Shown here piece by piece: positions 59,720-64,000 of a DNA stretch of 64,000 nt. Under the pieces are notes generated by a model. That model saw nothing but the letters and a program-made list of their open reading frames with translations, was not told the origin of the DNA and did no database searches. Positions within the stretch are counted from its first letter, which is position 1, and every line of letters begins with the position of its first letter. Both the position numbers and the translations under genes were made by a program. Source of the DNA: Branchiostoma belcheri (Eukaryota; Chordata; Leptocardii; Amphioxiformes; Branchiostomatidae); NCBI RefSeq assembly GCF_001625305.1, contig NW_017803157.1, positions 2,301,678 to 2,365,677 on the forward strand. Direction: 5' to 3'.

Positions 59720-62700
59720 TCGTGCCGTTTGTTTTGTCGGGATCGCACGAAGGGCGTGCGAGGGGGATGGGGAAGCGTGCCGCCGACCAATCACAGACCG
59801 GCTAGGCACGAGACAAAGCAAGACCCCCATGCGCGGGCCGGCGGCTCAAGTCGTACCGAGGCTATTCCAAACTGCCCTGACCACATGGACACCGTAAGGG
59901 GGCAGTGTTAACATAACTAATGATGAGTGATCACTGGTCTTTCCGGATACATACATGCCAAAAAGGTAAGTACAAGCAAGAACACTTAAGAAAAAAGATA
60001 CCAGAAAAATAAAACAAGTGCAAACATGTGCATACTTTCTTTTTGGTCGTCGTGGTACGATAGAAAACAGCAACTAAGATGTATACGGTATGTGTGGCTA
60101 CTTGTAGTATACAACAAGGCAGCAAAACAACAGGTTAGTGATAATTCATAGATAAAACGTAGGTCACACCCATTAATATCGTATCAAATGACAAATAAAA
60201 AATACTAGTCAGTTGTCATTGCTTGTCAGCAATTTCTTTCGTGTTCTAGTACATGGAAGGGTACGAACTTCGACCAGTTAGTCCAATAAACATTCTCTTT
60301 TCTGCGAAAAACACATGTCCGGATGTCTTGTGCGCAGAACCGCGGTTTCCTTGTGGTCTGTACGTTGTTCAATGACCCATCTGATCATTTGTCAACACCA
60401 CAACATCAAGTAATCTCCAAGCAGATCTTTCGTCGGCTACAAAGACTGAGTAGACATCAAATTGGCCAGGCATTTACTATTTGCCATCCGGCCATTTAGG
60501 CTGGCGTAAAAAAAGTTACCAGTGCAAAAAAAGAGAGATAAAAATGCCTAAAACACGCCAAAGATGAACCAAAGCTTAAACATCTGCTTGGAGAGTAAGG
60601 ATCAAGTGACACAGAATCATCCTGCTTTCCCCCTCTTAAGTCCTACATGTAGCTTCTTAGCCTCCGTAGCAGGTTTATAGAACTGGGGTTTGGTGGTCTT
60701 TTTGGCTGTTTTCTGATCAGCCGAGTTCTAAAAAACGGGGGTAATTCAATCAGGCCGGCTATGTTGTCTATATGCAATCAGAAAATAGCACATAAAAGCT
60801 TCCAAAGACCCTGAAGACCCACAAAACCCCCAGTTTTTGGCATGCTGTGGAGCCTGGAGGCTATAGCTTCTGCTGTGTGTGTAGTGACGGTGTTTACTCC
60901 AGTAGGGTTGGCCTACAGTCGAACTTTGGCCGCCTCTCTACCCGTCCGGCCGTTGACGCTAGCTGTTTCCGTTAGAACGTTTCCGCATCACAGGGGGAAA
61001 GGTGAGCGTCCTCACCTGTGGGGAAAACAGGTAATAGATTATCTCACAGATGACAGCTACAAGGCGTCAATTTGTATTGAGTGGCGCCATTAAGAACAAT
61101 GAGCGGTCACAACACGCAGTTTCCATTAAAAACTTCCACAGATATAACCCCATGCAAGTAGACACTTCTGGAAAATACGTACAGTAACCTTAACAAGTCT
61201 TGAAATGTTAGAATAAAACACGATTTTCTGGATTACATATGAAAGATGATTAAAATGATGTTTAAGTTTAAACGTCAACACAATATACATATGCCATTAG
61301 TCATCACAACAGTTACCGTAACAAAAATAGATAAAGATACAGTATATGCCCGTGCTGTTTCTTACAGCATAACAGGTATTTCTCTACCCCTTTATAAAGT
61401 TTTAAATGCATTTATAATCAGAGAAAGTGCCTTAATTGTCCACATGTTCTGGTTGTTCTGTCCCATGTTTAGAGGATGGTGTCTAGAGTGGACCTAGGTT
61501 TACCGGTAATTTTGTCTGGGACTAAATCATTAATCAAACCATGCTACAGACGGTACAAGACAGCACATTTGTAACTCGTTGTCAACCGTATGGGTTTCTT
61601 ACAATACACGAGACCGAACCCCTGTTTCTATTCATTTCTGTCGGCGCTATTGATAATACCGTTACCGTTATGAAACGGTGCCAAGCTCGGGTACTGTGAC
61701 GCTTTAAAGTCTGAATATGTTAAACATTATGTAAAGTTGTCAATCCTTGTTTTCTTTGTTTAATGTCACACGAGTGGTATATGACTACTCACTCAATAGC
61801 ATTTTATGACACAAGAACGCTATGTTAACTCTCATTTACTGTAACGATTTTAATTAATACTGTCAGTTTTTACATGGGACGAACTTTCTTTGTTAGACAT
61901 GATTCTTGCATACTGTGTAAGTTCGAAATCAATTCAAATACGCAAACGTAAAATCAAAGGTATATGTTTGCTCTCAGGTGTTTTATCTTTAATACAGTTC
62001 TAAAAATGAACCTAATAAGTGAATAGACTATTGTATGCTTTGCAGTGATTTTGAAACACTCTGAGTTAGCTCTAAGCGACCATGTGCTGTTTTAGCTCAC
62101 GTGTTGTCTCTGTTCAGGGTGACGTGACCGAAATTACCGGTTGTTTTGTTCGAGGCGGGACGAGGGAAAGAAAAGAGGCCGAAAACCACATGGAGGAGGT
62201 TAACACAGGAACACTGGGGCAATTTTCATGCTTTATTGCGTTCATAAACAAACATTTCCCTGGAGAATTCCCGTCTATTCTACATCAGGGACAACGCTGT
62301 CTCAAACTCTGACAAAGGGAAGATGACACAAAAATGTTGACACCAAACTTTGAATTCTGCCCTAACCAAAGCAATTGTGTTCTCTTTTTTTCATTTTTCG
62401 AAACGAAGTGAAAAATAGATATTCTTCCATTAAATATGCCCACAGATACAAACACAAAGCATTGTAATGCTCTAGGTGTAAGGCAAATAAAAAGCGATAC
62501 AGCCAAGCAGACACTACTTGTCAACTCTAATATCAAACAGGCATATCTTTCATATCAAAATGTCGTTTAACCATTCTACGTAAGTTTGTAATTTGAATTC
62601 ACGACCAAGACTTGAAGATTCACCATCCTTGAAAATAAATGCTGGACTTTTTCACATTATGGGGAATCTTGAGGCAAAGCATAAAAGCAGCAAGGGATTA

Positions 62701-64000
62701 CCCGAACCGTTCCATTTGAGTACAAGTCATGGAAAGGCCCAGGTCCCAAATTATACTGTTTACAAACCACGCTAAGTTAATTACAGTAATATCTCAAACG
62801 TAATTCATACTATCACATCCGATGTCGCATGAAAAGGTTAGAGAAGACAAAACCACAGGAAACAGTTCTGAAAGTTCCCAGCTTCCTGTATACACCCGGT
62901 AATCACTACCTCCACTACAGAGATGCGTTTTGTAAGAGTTGTGATCGTTCTCAATGCAATTTCAAGGCGGCAAAACTGGTCAATTTTCTGGTCATTCTTT
63001 CAATGATATAAGTTGAATAAACCCTATCCCATAGCATACTGATATCTGTTAGGCAAAAATGTGATGTCGCTGACGGAAAAAACGGTTGCTAGTTTTGTAT
63101 CCCTGTAGGTTAGTTCTAACGGCACTCAAGAAACACCTTCCGTAACTTGTTTGGGGATATCTCAAACGCTCCGAGTATAAAGTGACGAAAATGTCCTACG
63201 ACGCATAATGGCAGGAAATGTCAATATCAGACAGATTTCCTCATCCAGAATATTGTTTGCCATTTATAATGACTGACAAAGAAGCTCACAGAAAATAAAG
63301 CCTTTGTTGTTGGAAGATTAGAGAGAGTCATCCATGGCCAGGGTTAGTGATAAGAAAAAATCGCGTTTTGTTTCAAAAAGCACTGTGAAAGGACAGGGAC
63401 TTTTGAAACGGACCTTCTCCTCTACATTTTATAATGTCTATATTCCTACCATTTACATTAAAGAAATTAAAGAGTACTGCAATTTCAAACAAGGGTAGTT
63501 TCGAAGCTTTTTGAAATGTCTAATGTCCTGACAACCTATATGAGCTGACAAATGTAAAGACGTTTTTTCTGTACATTTCATTATCTATATTGAATACATT
63601 CTTCAGTTGCAGTTTGTTTTAGTAGGTAATACATGTAATTTCAAAAGGCTCCTTAACTTATACTCCACCTTAACTCAGCGTAACGCGAACTACAAACCAC
63701 ACAATGTAATTAATTATTTCTGGGAACGAATAAATTCCATTTTACAATTCCAGACGCGGCATTATCTAATAGAGTCGGGGTCATGTGGAACAAAAGGCGG
63801 GGTTAAGGCACGTCACACGGTAAGCGGGGACCGGGGGGGACGCTTCCCGCCAGCACTGCGCCGCTGTACGGGGGTAATGGTGCATGGGATGACGTGGCCA
63901 GGCGCTGTGTTAACAAAAGCGCGAAAAACTGTGCGTAAATACTGACACGCTCCTGTGTAAAATCTTTACTCAACTCATCAATGTAAATAAACATCTACTG
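59720..64000. other. Upstream region of the atonal-like gene, no gene seen
   Basis: No coding exon is recognised apart from short chance frames. One MITE lies at 60411-60598. The region may hold enhancers of the bHLH gene, but that is inference from position. A locally CpG-rich stretch lies at about 63770-63900. Confidence 0.45.
60411..60598. mobile_element. MITE, CTCCAAGCAGATC family, TA-flanked
   Basis: The start is TAATCTCCAAGCAGATC; the end is ATCTGCTTGGAGAGTA. The interior has CATCAAATTGGCCAGG. It is a full copy of about 188 bp. Confidence 0.88.

Overview
This is intron-rich eukaryotic DNA. It has spliced genes, polyadenylation signals, tRNA-headed SINEs, truncated non-LTR retrotransposons and many foldback MITEs. 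The gene content (PARG, RPS24, PCBD, INTS10, an XK-related protein, a globin and an atonal-type bHLH factor), together with the compact introns and repeat style, fits a marine invertebrate deuterostome. My best guess is amphioxus (Branchiostoma); this rests on family recognition and was not confirmed by a search.

Layout. Positions 1-3911 (minus) hold the 5' half of PARG, which runs off the left edge. It is head-to-head with RPS24 (eS24, plus, 4502-8283), which has a 5'TOP-type start. Positions 8.7-22.3 kb hold a local cluster: two large paralogous multipass membrane proteins I cannot assign to a family (minus strand, main exons ending at 9092 and 18590), embedded in repeatedly duplicated flank units, SINEs and foldbacks. 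Positions 23.9-25.6 kb hold a PCBD-type pterin carbinolamine dehydratase (minus), head-to-head with a complete 19-exon INTS10 (plus, 25949-40300; 712 aa, close to the roughly 710 aa human protein). The INTS10 introns are loaded with mobile-element debris.

Positions 41.7-45.2 kb hold a three-exon XK-related gene (plus). Its intron 1 carries a large LINE fragment, and its intron 2 appears to consist of nothing but a 5'-truncated LINE. Positions 48.0-49.4 kb hold a four-exon globin with introns at B12.2, E11.0 and G7.0 and a threefold tandem duplication of its 5' flank. Positions 49.4-58.3 kb are gene-poor and repeat-rich, with three weak in-phase candidate exons. Positions 58.9-59.7 kb hold a single-exon atonal-type bHLH gene (minus) with a one-base frameshift in the basic region. 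Positions 59.7-64 kb hold no recognisable gene and may be regulatory DNA of the bHLH locus.

Functionally these are mostly unrelated housekeeping genes (ADP-ribose turnover, ribosome, Integrator, pterin recycling) beside a lineage-specific membrane family and two developmental or physiological genes (atonal-like, globin). The less ordinary material is the unassigned membrane-protein pair with its duplicated flanks, the LINE-filled XKR intron, a 12-nt candidate microexon in RPS24, and several MITE families, one with TA-flanked CTCTCCAAGCAGA inverted termini.
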